Shown in pieces: positions 44,186 through 52,446 of a stretch of DNA of 64,000 nt. Origin of the DNA: Acidobacteriaceae bacterium TAA 166 (GTDB lineage Bacteria > Acidobacteriota > Terriglobia > Terriglobales > Acidobacteriaceae); contig ATWD01000001.1 of NCBI GenBank assembly GCA_000421065.1, positions 1,666,001-1,730,000 on the forward strand, read 5' to 3'. A model generated the notes under the pieces. That model ran no database searches. It was not told the origin of the DNA and saw nothing but the letters and a program-made list of their open reading frames with translations. Positions within the stretch are counted from its first letter, which is position 1, and each line of letters begins with the position of its first letter. Made by a program: the position numbers and the translations under genes.

Positions 44186-45205
44186 TCATTGTTCCTTCTT
44201 AAAGAGCAGCACCTTTGCTGGCTGCGCAGCCGTTGCCGGCACGGCAACCGCATAGGCGTTTATGTCCGGGAGGAAGATGCCGGTTCTTGCTTCAGTTCCG
44301 GTCTCTAAATGCTGTATCGGATGTAGGGATGATGCCGGACCGATCTGATAGACATTCAGTGCCCCGTCTCCAGGAACGAAAAGACGTCGGGACTTTGGGT
44401 CGAAACCAAGATCATCCGGATTACTCGGCGTCGGAACGAACGTGCGGAGAGCTCCCGAGACAGCATCAAGCTCCATCAGAATACCGGGATCGCTCGCGAT
44501 GACGAACAGGGACTGGCTTTCCCGATCAAAGGCAATCGGCGAGTTTTTGTGGCCTTTGGGTATCGGCCAGGTGCCGGTTCGTTCGAGAGTATCGCTGTTG
44601 AACACGCCGATTGCGTCCTGATCGGCAATATTGACGAATAGCCGCTTGTGCTCGGCGTCAAGGGCCATCGGTTGCAGATGCAATGCCGGCACTCGCACAG
44701 TCCGAAGAACAACTCCCGAGTCAGGGTTGATGATCTGGAGTGTAGAGTCCGGCTGACTCACCCGGTCGCCTCCCGCAGTGACAAAGAGACGGTTTCCGGT
44801 GTGATCCAGCAGAATGCAATTCGCCCCAAGGGCAAGATTCACGTTCCGTAGTTTCTTCAACGTGGATTGCTGCAACAGCGCCGACGCCTGTTTGCCACTG
44901 TCGGTGACGAGAATCTCATCCGCTTTCGCTCGAACGAGTACGCTATGAGGGCTCGTAAATCCTTTTACGGAACTCAAACGCGTACCGCTTTGGAGATCCA
45001 TGACCTCGAGCGTTCCGTTGTCAGACGCGGCAAGATAAAGCCGATGCAACGCGGCGTCATAGGCAAAGTGATCGAATCCTCCCTGCACACCGGGAAGAGC
45101 GATTGTCTTGACGAGGTGGTATGGCCCTGGGGAGGTCTGCGACCACGCGGACGTTGTGCCAGAGACAATCGCGATTCCAAGAAGAAGAACTGCGTTCCTA
45201 TTCAT
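44186..45205 (-). CDS. Secreted YncE-like beta-propeller protein
   Basis: Protein of 339 residues starting MNRNAVLLLGIAIVSGTTSAWSQ, a clear signal peptide; a longer frame exists but the overlap-free start suits the operon. Repeated propeller blades are visible (GGFDHFAYDAALHRLYLAA, HLQPMALDAEHKRLFVNIA, NPDDLGFDPKSRRLFVPG). YncE-type propellers are periplasmic and may bind DNA, metals or quinoproteins. It is the last gene of the RND operon, seven bases after it, so it probably acts in the periplasm with the efflux pump. Confidence 0.85.
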   Translation of the reverse strand: MNRNAVLLLGIAIVSGTTSAWSQTSPGPYHLVKTIALPGVQGGFDHFAYDAALHRLYLAASDNGTLEVMDLQSGTRLSSVKGFTSPHSVLVRAKADEILVTDSGKQASALLQQSTLKKLRNVNLALGANCILLDHTGNRLFVTAGGDRVSQPDSTLQIINPDSGVVLRTVRVPALHLQPMALDAEHKRLFVNIADQDAIGVFNSDTLERTGTWPIPKGHKNSPIAFDRESQSLFVIASDPGILMELDAVSGALRTFVPTPSNPDDLGFDPKSRRLFVPGDGALNVYQIGPASSLHPIQHLETGTEARTGIFLPDINAYAVAVPATAAQPAKVLLFKKEQ

Positions 45206-45212
45206 GTCCGAG

Positions 45213-48200
45213 TCAAAGACCTTTCCTGCGGAGGGAGTAAAAGAGCGCGGGTGTAATAACAAGCGAAAGAACCATCGAAATCGCGACACCTCCAATAACG
45301 GCAATCGCGAGGGGTTGAAGCAACTGCGCTCCGGAACCAACCCCCACCGCCAACGGCAGCATGCCGCACACGGTTGCAAGAGCAGTCATGATGATCGGTC
45401 GAAGACGACGGCGGCCAGCGTGATAAATGGCGTCGCGCAGCTCGTATCCCTGCTGCGTGAAATGCGACTCAGAATCGAGCATCAGTATTCCGTTCTTGTG
45501 CACAATGCCGATCACCATGATGATGCCCATGAATGACGAGATATTCAGTGTCGTGCGGGTGAGGAACAGAGCGAAAAGGCTTCCCGAAGTGCAAAGAACT
45601 GTGGCTATCAGGATCGCGACAGGGTGGGAGAAAGAGCGAAACTCGAAAACGAGAATGATGAAGATCAGAAACATCGACATCAACAGAACGCGCGTGAGAC
45701 CAGCGAAGGACTCCTGTTGGATCTGATATAGCCCTCCAAACTCGACTTCGGTGCCAGGCGGCAGCGCGACTTCCTTGGATAAACGCGCTTGAATCTCGTT
45801 CATCGCGGAACCGAGGTCGCGTCCCTCCAGGTGCGCGGTGACCGCGTCGAGGCTCCGGAGGTTTTCACGCCGGATCTCGGTCTGACCTCCCTCCAGCTCT
45901 TCGTGTGCTATGGAGGAGAGTGATACGGTCTTTCCGGTTGGGGAGGTGATGAGCTGATCCTGCAGGTCGCGGAAGGTCGCGCGGTCTGGCTTTGGATAAC
46001 GCACGCGAAGCCCAATGAGGCGATCTTCCTGAATCATGTTCGAGGATAGCTTTCCATCGAGGATCGTGGATTCGAGGTCCGCGACATCCTGCACGCTGAA
46101 TCCAGCGAGCTGAGCTTGCTGGAGGTCAACGCGGAAGTTCATGCTCGGGCCGATCTCGACCGTTTGATTCTCGACATCCACCACCCCTTTTACCTTGGGA
46201 AGCCAGTCTTCAATGGCCTTCGCGGCGGCTTTGTATGCTTGCTCATCATGGTTGTAGACCTTGATTTCGATTGGCTCCGGAGACCAGGCGAGATCACCGA
46301 CGAGGTCCTCCAGAATGTGTGGAAACTCAACCTGGATCGCGGGTTCCGATTGCGTGATCTTTTGTCTCAGCTCAGTGGTAACGTCTTCCAGGGATCGCGA
46401 GCGTTTCTTTCGCAGTTTGATGAGGAAGTCTCCCTTGTTCGGCTCCGCGATCGCCAGTGCAAGCCGAGCTCCGGTACGTCTCGAATAGCTTTCAACCTCC
46501 GGAGTTTGCCGTAGAAACGTCTCGACATGATTGAGGATGCGGTTCGTCTCTTCAAGCGAGGATCCCGGAGGGGTCCGGTAATCGAGAACGAACGCGCCCT
46601 CATCCATCTGGGGCAGGAAGTCGCTGCCAAGGATGTTGTAGAGCAGTACGCTGACCCCAAATACCGCGACGGCAATTGCCATTATCGTTTTGGTATTTGC
46701 TAGGCTCCACGAGAGAATTACCTCGTACCTGCTGGAGAGACTACGCAGAAGGGCACCTTCCTCCTGTCTTTCGGCCTGCTCCATGGTGAGGTTCTCTGAC
46801 GGTCGACTTGGCTTGAGAAAAATGCCGGCCAGAACAGGCGTGAAGAAAATAGCAAGGACAAGCGAAGCTGCCAGTGCCGTCACCAGCGTCATGGCGAGCG
46901 CCCGGAAGAATACCGCAGTAATGCCTCCAAGGAAGACCAAGGGGACGAACACGACGATGGGCGTAAGGGTCGATCCGATGAGAGCCGGGGTGAGCTCGCG
47001 GATGGCCGTACTGGATGCTTCCCAGGGGGACGCCCCCATCGCCAGATGAATGGAGATGTTCTCAACAATCACAATGGCGTCATCGATGACGACTCCAATG
47101 CAGGCGGCAAGTCCGCCCAGAGTCATGAGGTTGAAGCTCATGCCTCCCAGCTTCATGAACGCGACCGCAATGAGGACCGCGATCGGGATCACGACTGCGG
47201 CTACGATGGTAGTCCGCCAGCTTTTGAGAAACAGGAGCAGTACGATCACTGAGAGGAAGAGACCGATCACGATACTCTCAGTGACGCCGTCGATCGACTC
47301 GCGAACGAGCTGCGATTGATCGTAATAGGTGGACAGGTGAATTCCGGGGGGCAGCGTCTCTCGGGCCTCGTCTAGCGTTTTATTGACCGCGTCGGCAATC
47401 TGAACAGTGTTGCCATCAGGCTGTTGTAAAACGTTCACCAGGACGGAGGGTCGGCCATTCGCCGTAACGATGTTGTAAACAGGCTCTTCGCCGGGGCTCA
47501 CCGTTGCAATGTCCTTGATAAGGACCGGCGTCCCTTTGACTACCGCTACGACAACGTTTTCGACCTGCTCCTTGCTTGTAAGCAGTCCGGTCACGGTCGT
47601 GAGATAGAGATGGAAGTTCTCCTGCATCATGCCGGCGGGTGCGATGAGATTGCTGCTACGGATGGCCTCGACCACCTTGGTCAACGGCAGATTCAGGCTA
47701 TTCAGCTTCGAGGGGTCCACGAGGATCTGCAGCTCCGGCCTGCGCCCTCCGACAATCCGAGTATCGGCAACTCCGGGAAGGCGATAGAGCCGGGGCGCAA
47801 GGTCGTAATAGGCGATGGACCAGAGATCGGATAACCGATGGCTATCGGACGTCATGCTGAATCCGACAATGGGAAATACCGAGAACGTAAGGCGATTCAC
47901 GTAGAAGCGGGCCGTCGACGGAAGTGTAGGAGCTATCTGCGCCAATCTTCCTTGAACCAGATGCAGCGCATTGAGAATATCGACATCCCAACGAAAGAAG
48001 ATGTTGATTTCTGTCGACCCCCGTCCAGTAACGGAACGCACCGTTGTTACGCCCGGAACGAATCGGACTGCCTCCTCGATCGGTCGGGTGACCGTGAGCA
48101 TCTGCAGGTTGATTGGCGTGATACCGTTGTCGACCAGAATCACGATGCGTGGAAAGTTTGTCTCCGGAAAGATAGAAACCGGGATAGACGGAATACTCAT

Positions 48201-48284
48201 TGCCCCGGCTATGGCGAAGCTCAGAATGACGAGTACCAGCGCACGGCCGTGCGCTTTGACGAACTGGGCGAGCGCACTGGTCAT
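45213..48284 (-). CDS. RND efflux permease (HAE1/AcrB-like)
   Basis: Protein of 1023 residues, the standard RND length, with 12 expected membrane helices: one near the start (LVLVILSFAIAGAMSI), two large periplasmic loops, and helix groups around 330-530 and 850-1010 (GGLAACIGVVIDDAIVIVEN; GIIMVIGIVHKNGILMLD). The TM4 DDA motif, needed for proton relay, is present. It exports organic or metal substrates with the HlyD and TolC partners encoded just upstream (ATGA overlap with hlyD). It lies in an operon with a fluoride riboswitch at its head. The substrate is unknown; F- itself is not a known RND substrate. Confidence 0.93.
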   Translation of the reverse strand: MTSALAQFVKAHGRALVLVILSFAIAGAMSIPSIPVSIFPETNFPRIVILVDNGITPINLQMLTVTRPIEEAVRFVPGVTTVRSVTGRGSTEINIFFRWDVDILNALHLVQGRLAQIAPTLPSTARFYVNRLTFSVFPIVGFSMTSDSHRLSDLWSIAYYDLAPRLYRLPGVADTRIVGGRRPELQILVDPSKLNSLNLPLTKVVEAIRSSNLIAPAGMMQENFHLYLTTVTGLLTSKEQVENVVVAVVKGTPVLIKDIATVSPGEEPVYNIVTANGRPSVLVNVLQQPDGNTVQIADAVNKTLDEARETLPPGIHLSTYYDQSQLVRESIDGVTESIVIGLFLSVIVLLLFLKSWRTTIVAAVVIPIAVLIAVAFMKLGGMSFNLMTLGGLAACIGVVIDDAIVIVENISIHLAMGASPWEASSTAIRELTPALIGSTLTPIVVFVPLVFLGGITAVFFRALAMTLVTALAASLVLAIFFTPVLAGIFLKPSRPSENLTMEQAERQEEGALLRSLSSRYEVILSWSLANTKTIMAIAVAVFGVSVLLYNILGSDFLPQMDEGAFVLDYRTPPGSSLEETNRILNHVETFLRQTPEVESYSRRTGARLALAIAEPNKGDFLIKLRKKRSRSLEDVTTELRQKITQSEPAIQVEFPHILEDLVGDLAWSPEPIEIKVYNHDEQAYKAAAKAIEDWLPKVKGVVDVENQTVEIGPSMNFRVDLQQAQLAGFSVQDVADLESTILDGKLSSNMIQEDRLIGLRVRYPKPDRATFRDLQDQLITSPTGKTVSLSSIAHEELEGGQTEIRRENLRSLDAVTAHLEGRDLGSAMNEIQARLSKEVALPPGTEVEFGGLYQIQQESFAGLTRVLLMSMFLIFIILVFEFRSFSHPVAILIATVLCTSGSLFALFLTRTTLNISSFMGIIMVIGIVHKNGILMLDSESHFTQQGYELRDAIYHAGRRRLRPIIMTALATVCGMLPLAVGVGSGAQLLQPLAIAVIGGVAISMVLSLVITPALFYSLRRKGL

Positions 48285-49513
48285 CGGGCAACACCTGAAG
48301 GATTTATCGCCGTTCCATCCGGCAATCCATATTCGCCCACGACGATGATGGTTTCGCCACTCTGCAGGCCCTTCAGAATACGGATGCGCCCGTCATCGAG
48401 AGGCTGCGCCTCGACCTCTCTCACATGCGCGATGTTTTTCGCGTCCACAACATACAACTTTCCCTTGGCGGTTCCTTCGGTCATCTCAACTGCTCCGCTC
48501 GGCACAACCACGGAATTCTCAGCTGTACCTACGGCAACTTCGACTCGTCCGAAAACTCCCGCCTTCAGAATGCCCTTCGTATTAGGAACTTCGCACCAGA
48601 CCTCGATCGTGCGGCGGGCGGGATCGACTGCCTGATTCACGGCTGTAACCCGTCCGTTCTGCGGTGGGACTGAATCGCCGTTGGAGTGAAAGGAGCACGC
48701 CTGGCCCACTCGGACCGGTCCTGCTTTATCGGCATCCACCTGTGCCCGTGCCACTGCTGAGGAAAGATCCATAACCGTGAACATCGGCGTGCCGGGTGAC
48801 GCCAGATCGCCGGGAAAGACCATCTGGTCGGTCACAGTTCCGTCAACTGGACTGCGGATGTCGGCGAAGCTCAAGTTCGCTCCTGCCAAATCTTCGCGGG
48901 CCTTGGATTGTGCGAGCGAGTTCTGTGCAAGACGGAGGTCGTCGATGCTGGTGCGTCTCTCGACGACCTCAAGGTTCTTCTGTGCTGCGTCTGCATTTGC
49001 TTTGGCCTGGGCAAGGTCGGCCTCGCTGACCTGCAGCTCTCGACCTGAGATCGCTCCTTGCTCGAACAAAACCTTCCGCCGCTCATAGACCTTTTGCGCA
49101 AGGTCGAGTGCAGCCGCCCGCGCATTTGCTTCACCGCGTGCCAGCGTAAGCTGGGCGGGGATCGTTCCTCCCTGGGTTCGTTGCAGCTCCGCTTCTGCAC
49201 TTGATTTAGCGGCAGCCGCGTCAGCGCTCTGCGCGGCAAGGTCGCGTTTGTCAAGGCTTGCCAGCAGTTGCCCCTTGCGCACGGTCTCGCCCTTGTGGAC
49301 CAGCACCTGTTGAACTGAAGCCGTAATTCTGGCGGAAAGATGGGCTTCCGTCTTTCCAAAGACGGAAGCCGGCGCGCTCACGGTCAATGAAATATTTGAA
49401 GCCGAGACCTTTTGCGTCGTCACCGCGATCACAGGCTTTCTGGTCGTGTCATCGTTCGCTTTGCATCCTGAAAAGAAAAGGCAGATCAGAAGAGCTGCAA
49501 ATAGTGGCTTCAT
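48281..49513 (-). CDS. RND periplasmic adaptor (HlyD/AcrA family)
   Basis: Protein of 410 residues. An N-terminal lipoprotein-like signal with lipobox LFFSGCKAND (Cys near 17) anchors it. Barrel-sandwich strands (LSARITASVQQVLVHKGETVRKGQLLASLD), an alpha-hairpin coiled coil (about 100-200) and the second lipoyl half (FADIRSPVDGTVTDQMVFPGD) follow. It links the RND pump to the TolC channel. It overlaps both neighbours by ATGA. Confidence 0.93.
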   Translation of the reverse strand: MKPLFAALLICLFFSGCKANDDTTRKPVIAVTTQKVSASNISLTVSAPASVFGKTEAHLSARITASVQQVLVHKGETVRKGQLLASLDKRDLAAQSADAAAAKSSAEAELQRTQGGTIPAQLTLARGEANARAAALDLAQKVYERRKVLFEQGAISGRELQVSEADLAQAKANADAAQKNLEVVERRTSIDDLRLAQNSLAQSKAREDLAGANLSFADIRSPVDGTVTDQMVFPGDLASPGTPMFTVMDLSSAVARAQVDADKAGPVRVGQACSFHSNGDSVPPQNGRVTAVNQAVDPARRTIEVWCEVPNTKGILKAGVFGRVEVAVGTAENSVVVPSGAVEMTEGTAKGKLYVVDAKNIAHVREVEAQPLDDGRIRILKGLQSGETIIVVGEYGLPDGTAINPSGVAR

Positions 49514-50907
49514 TGTCCGCTGGCTACTTTCAGCGCTAGTTGCGCGTTGAGGTAATTGGCACGAGTTGTGTAGTAGTCGATTTGGGCTTGCACGAGGCTG
49601 CTTTGTGCCGTTACGACGTCGAGTGCAGGTCCTTCACCACCTTCGAAACGCAAGCGGCTGAGGCGGAGATTGTCTTTTGCAAGAGCCACTGCGCGGTCTG
49701 TAATTGCGATCTGTGCGAAGGTGTCTCGCACACTGCTCAGAGCGTCCTGATACTCCTTGGAAAAGAGCCGCTGTCCGATTTGGAAGTCGGTCCGTGATTG
49801 CGCAGCTAGCGACCGGAACTGTTGCTGCTCACTTCGTGCTCTCAGAAAGTCGAAGACGGGGATGTTGAAATGGACAAAGCCGGCGTAGCCGCGATCCCGG
49901 CTGGTGACGCGAGTCGTATCGATGCCATATTGAAAGTTCAGATTCAGTTGTGGGAGCATCTGCGAGCGGGCGCGTCGGGCATCCGCTTCAAAACCCCTCT
50001 TCTCCGCCTGGAAGATGAACAGCTCCGGGCGATTCAAATAGCTTCCAGGCGTTTCAACGAAAGCCGGAGATGCTAGTTGACCGTCGAGGACGTTAACAAG
50101 CTCAAGATGCGTGTTTGTATCCTCTGTCCAGAAAGAGGCCAGATCATGATTCGCAATCTCTGACTCCAGTTCGAGCGAGCCGACGGTCCTCTCAAGAAGG
50201 GCTGCTTCCAGAGAAGCTTTTGTCAGGTCAGCCTGTGATGCTTCGCCGCCATCCACAAGGTGTTTGACTCGATCCTCGAAGTCGCGGGCTGTCTGCCAGT
50301 TCTCGTTGGCTGTCTCCGCCAGCTTCCGAGTCAATAGGAGTCGATAGTAGGACGCTGACACGGATCGTTCGAGGTCTCTCTCCGACAAACGTACGGAAGC
50401 CTCGGCGACTTGTCGGTTGGCATCCGCCCTGTCGTAGAGCGCACGCAGTCTTCCCGACGAATCGACCTCGAGCGAGCTATTCGCCACAGTGGTGTATTCA
50501 TGGACTCCATTCAGCGCTACGAAGCTGAATTGATTGGGATCGTAAAGCAGTGGGCTGTTGTAGGTGAATGTGTTTTGAATGGTGAGATTCGGAAGGAACG
50601 CTGCTTTGGCGCCGCGTACCCCAAACTTTGCACCGCGCAACTGTTCTTGAGCTCGCCGCACGGACGATGGAGCGCTCTTCGCCAAAGCAAGACATTGATC
50701 GAGGCTGAGCGCGGTCAGCGCGGTCGGCGCGGTCTGGCCGGTCGCCAGTGCCGCAACGCAAGTCAAGATAGCAACGCAGCTCAGCGAGCGTCCTGGACAA
50801 GCAGATTCGTGACGATGGGTTCTGGGAGGCGAATGGAATAATGCCGACCGGCAAACGGTCGTAAAGCGAGGCAAGAAGGCGCTGAGTTCAAACTTCCTAA
50901 GACGCAA
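49510..50907 (-). CDS. TolC-family outer membrane efflux protein
   Basis: Protein of about 465 residues. The mature part begins ALSLDQCLALAKSAPSSVRRAQEQLRGA and shows the duplicated OEP pattern of coiled coils (about 90-280 and 300-460). The start is uncertain: the TTG at 50907 is preferred because GGGAG stands five bases upstream, within the hairpin formed with the fluoride aptamer. An N-terminal extension (about 45 residues) then precedes the signal-like CVAILTCVAALATGQ. First gene of the four-gene efflux operon. Confidence 0.85.
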   Translation of the reverse strand: MRLRKFELSAFLPRFTTVCRSALFHSPPRTHRHESACPGRSLSCVAILTCVAALATGQTAPTALTALSLDQCLALAKSAPSSVRRAQEQLRGAKFGVRGAKAAFLPNLTIQNTFTYNSPLLYDPNQFSFVALNGVHEYTTVANSSLEVDSSGRLRALYDRADANRQVAEASVRLSERDLERSVSASYYRLLLTRKLAETANENWQTARDFEDRVKHLVDGGEASQADLTKASLEAALLERTVGSLELESEIANHDLASFWTEDTNTHLELVNVLDGQLASPAFVETPGSYLNRPELFIFQAEKRGFEADARRARSQMLPQLNLNFQYGIDTTRVTSRDRGYAGFVHFNIPVFDFLRARSEQQQFRSLAAQSRTDFQIGQRLFSKEYQDALSSVRDTFAQIAITDRAVALAKDNLRLSRLRFEGGEGPALDVVTAQSSLVQAQIDYYTTRANYLNAQLALKVASGQ

Positions 50908-50910
50908 GAG

Positions 50911-50978
50911 GACTCCCAGATCTGCATCGTAGGAGTCATCAGCCAGCAAGCTAGCGGTTGCGGTGGAACCCCATCACC
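50911..50978 (-). promoter_or_regulatory. Fluoride riboswitch (crcB motif) of the efflux operon
   Basis: Aptamer 50929-50978 on the - strand: GGTGATGGGGTTCCACC, GCAACC, GCTAG-CTTG-CTGGC, TGATGACTCCTAC. GACTCC of the aptamer pairs with GGAGTC at 50911-50916, which includes the only good ribosome binding site for the tolC-like gene, so control should be translational. Confidence 0.92.
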
Positions 50979-51128
50979 TTGTCAAAATGTAGGTTCAGGG
51001 TAACAACCGCAAAGATAAGGGTCAACCAATCCACGGAATGCTGGCAGGGCAATTTTGCCTCCCAGGTGGATATTCGCGCAGAATTAACGGTGCCAACCTG
51101 GGAAGCTGTCATACCGCATCCGACACCT

Positions 51129-51251
51129 CTAATGTCGGAAGATCCCCATCGCCGAACGCAACGTCTGAGCGATTCCCCAAAGAAACGGCGCCATCACCAA
51201 CGCCCACGCCCCGACGATCTTCCATGTTGCCGTCTTTGCTTCAGCTTCCAT
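51129..51251 (-). CDS. 40-residue single-helix membrane peptide (MFS small-subunit-like)
   Basis: Peptide of 40 residues starting MEAEAKTATWKIVGAW, with GGAGGGG three bases before the ATG. One membrane helix, WKIVGAWALVMAPFLWGIAQTL, resembles the small proteins annotated as MFS transporter small subunits, which normally sit beside an MFS gene of the oxalate/formate type; none is here. It is the sole gene after a fluoride riboswitch and terminator, so the cell makes this peptide when fluoride is present. Confidence 0.72.
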   Translation of the reverse strand: MEAEAKTATWKIVGAWALVMAPFLWGIAQTLRSAMGIFRH

Positions 51252-51330
51252 CTTCCCCTCCACTCCTTCGGTTGGGCAGCGTACGCCGCACGTTCCTTGG
51301 TGAGGCAAGATGGCAGGCCCAAAAGAAAAT

Positions 51331-51354
51331 GACTCCGGCCACTTGCCAGGAGTC
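51331..51354 (-). terminator. Riboswitch-controlled terminator before the 40-aa gene
   Basis: On the - strand GACTCC-T-GGC, a short loop, then GCC-GGAGTC followed by ATTTTCTTTT. The 5' arm is shared with the aptamer pseudoknot. Confidence 0.82.
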
Positions 51355-51399
51355 ATTAGCCTTCCGTTTCGGAAGGCGGTCACGGTGGATTCCATCACC
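51346..51399 (-). promoter_or_regulatory. Fluoride riboswitch (crcB motif), TAATGAC variant
   Basis: The - strand reads GGTGATGGAATCCACC, GTGACC, GCCTTCCG-AAA-CGGAAGGC, TAATGACTCCTGGC. The usual TGATGAC has A for its first G; the same change occurs in the aptamer at 55221. Confidence 0.9.
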
Positions 51400-51526
51400 T
51401 TTCGGCTTTCGCCGAATGCCAGAAAGTTAGCACAGGCGCATAGCAAGCTGCAAACAGAACAGTGCTGGCTGAGCAGATTGCCGGCCAGCGACGATCACTG
51501 TCGCAAAACCATTCACAGCTCGGGCA

Positions 51527-51781
51527 TTAGGGACCTTCGTCGTTTGACTTGGTCGACCGCGGTTCTCCCCATATCGTGGGGCGTCCCAGCTGCCACCATT
51601 CACGAAGTCCTACGAAGAACAGCGCGGCAAAAAAGCCGCCTCCCAGAAGAAAGATGGGACCACGCTTAAAGTAGTATTCAACGACGCAAAATGGGAGGCC
51701 GAAGAGCCCGGCCCTGAAGTTCATCTGCTGGAAGGCCGTCATGCGTTTCGGTGGGGTCTTCATCGGCTTGCCGTTGTCCAT
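51527..51781 (-). CDS. Small membrane protein downstream of the CLC operon
   Basis: Protein of 84 residues starting MDNGKPMKTPPKRMTAF, with AGGTG six bases upstream. Two hydrophobic stretches, NFRAGLFGLPFCVVEYYF and GPIFLLGGGFFAALFFVGL, separated by a short basic turn, give a hairpin-like membrane protein. It follows the DUF6062-like gene by 13 bases and is likely in the CLC operon. Not recognised. Confidence 0.65.
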   Translation of the reverse strand: MDNGKPMKTPPKRMTAFQQMNFRAGLFGLPFCVVEYYFKRGPIFLLGGGFFAALFFVGLREWWQLGRPTIWGEPRSTKSNDEGP

Positions 51782-51794
51782 AATTGCACCTGTG

Positions 51795-52349
51795 TTATCG
51801 ATATAAACCTCTCTGGCCTGCGAGGAACTCGGCGGCGTGACCCAAAATGCCCCAACCGGCGCCTTCGATATCCATCCCCTGCTGTTCCTGAAGACTTCGC
51901 ATGAGCTTGTCACGATACTGAGCAGTTGCCTTATCGATCGTATGCACATGGAGCGCCGGGGCAATCTTTCGCAACTCAAGACTGTGTGGGATGCATATCT
52001 CGCCGTAGATATGGAGCCATTGCGCAGCTGTCATCGTCTTGAAGGAGTTACAGACCAATCGGAGCTGGGATACGCCTTCTTTCTCGATACGAGTACAGAT
52101 ATCGCAACTTGTAATGATACCCAGTGACACCGACGACAGCAGGGTCATGAACACCTGAGACGCATCGAGACGATCGTGAATTGCCGCGATAGCCCAGGCA
52201 TGAAAGTTACATATTCCGGTTGGTCTCGGATTCAGGCTGGCCTGAACACACTTCGCTTGGTAATTTCTCATGTAACGGCAAAGTGGGCATCCTGGTCCCG
52301 AGGTTGCATCAAAGACGGACCGGTACGGCTCGATTTTATGAGACCTCAT
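51795..52349 (-). CDS. Cysteine-rich protein, DUF6062-like
   Basis: Protein of 184 residues with AAGGAG nine bases upstream. Paired cysteines in CPLCRYMRNY (about 21), a TGICNFHAWAIAAIHDR Cys/His motif (about 44-60), and CDICTRIEKEG (about 81) suggest one or two metal sites. The same plan (CSIC, FCPLHTWQYE, CPMCEQ) is seen in the gene at 63274, making them paralogs inside this region. Function unknown; the FH/LH motif recalls DUF6062 proteins. It follows the CLC gene by 97 bases. Confidence 0.65.
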   Translation of the reverse strand: MRSHKIEPYRSVFDATSGPGCPLCRYMRNYQAKCVQASLNPRPTGICNFHAWAIAAIHDRLDASQVFMTLLSSVSLGIITSCDICTRIEKEGVSQLRLVCNSFKTMTAAQWLHIYGEICIPHSLELRKIAPALHVHTIDKATAQYRDKLMRSLQEQQGMDIEGAGWGILGHAAEFLAGQRGLYR

Positions 52350-52446
52350 CGATGTGGTCTCCTTCGCTTAGGAGTGCCAGACCTCTGAACAGGCGAGATC
52401 TGCGTTATGCGAATAATCTCGCGAATGCTACATCACACAACAGACT

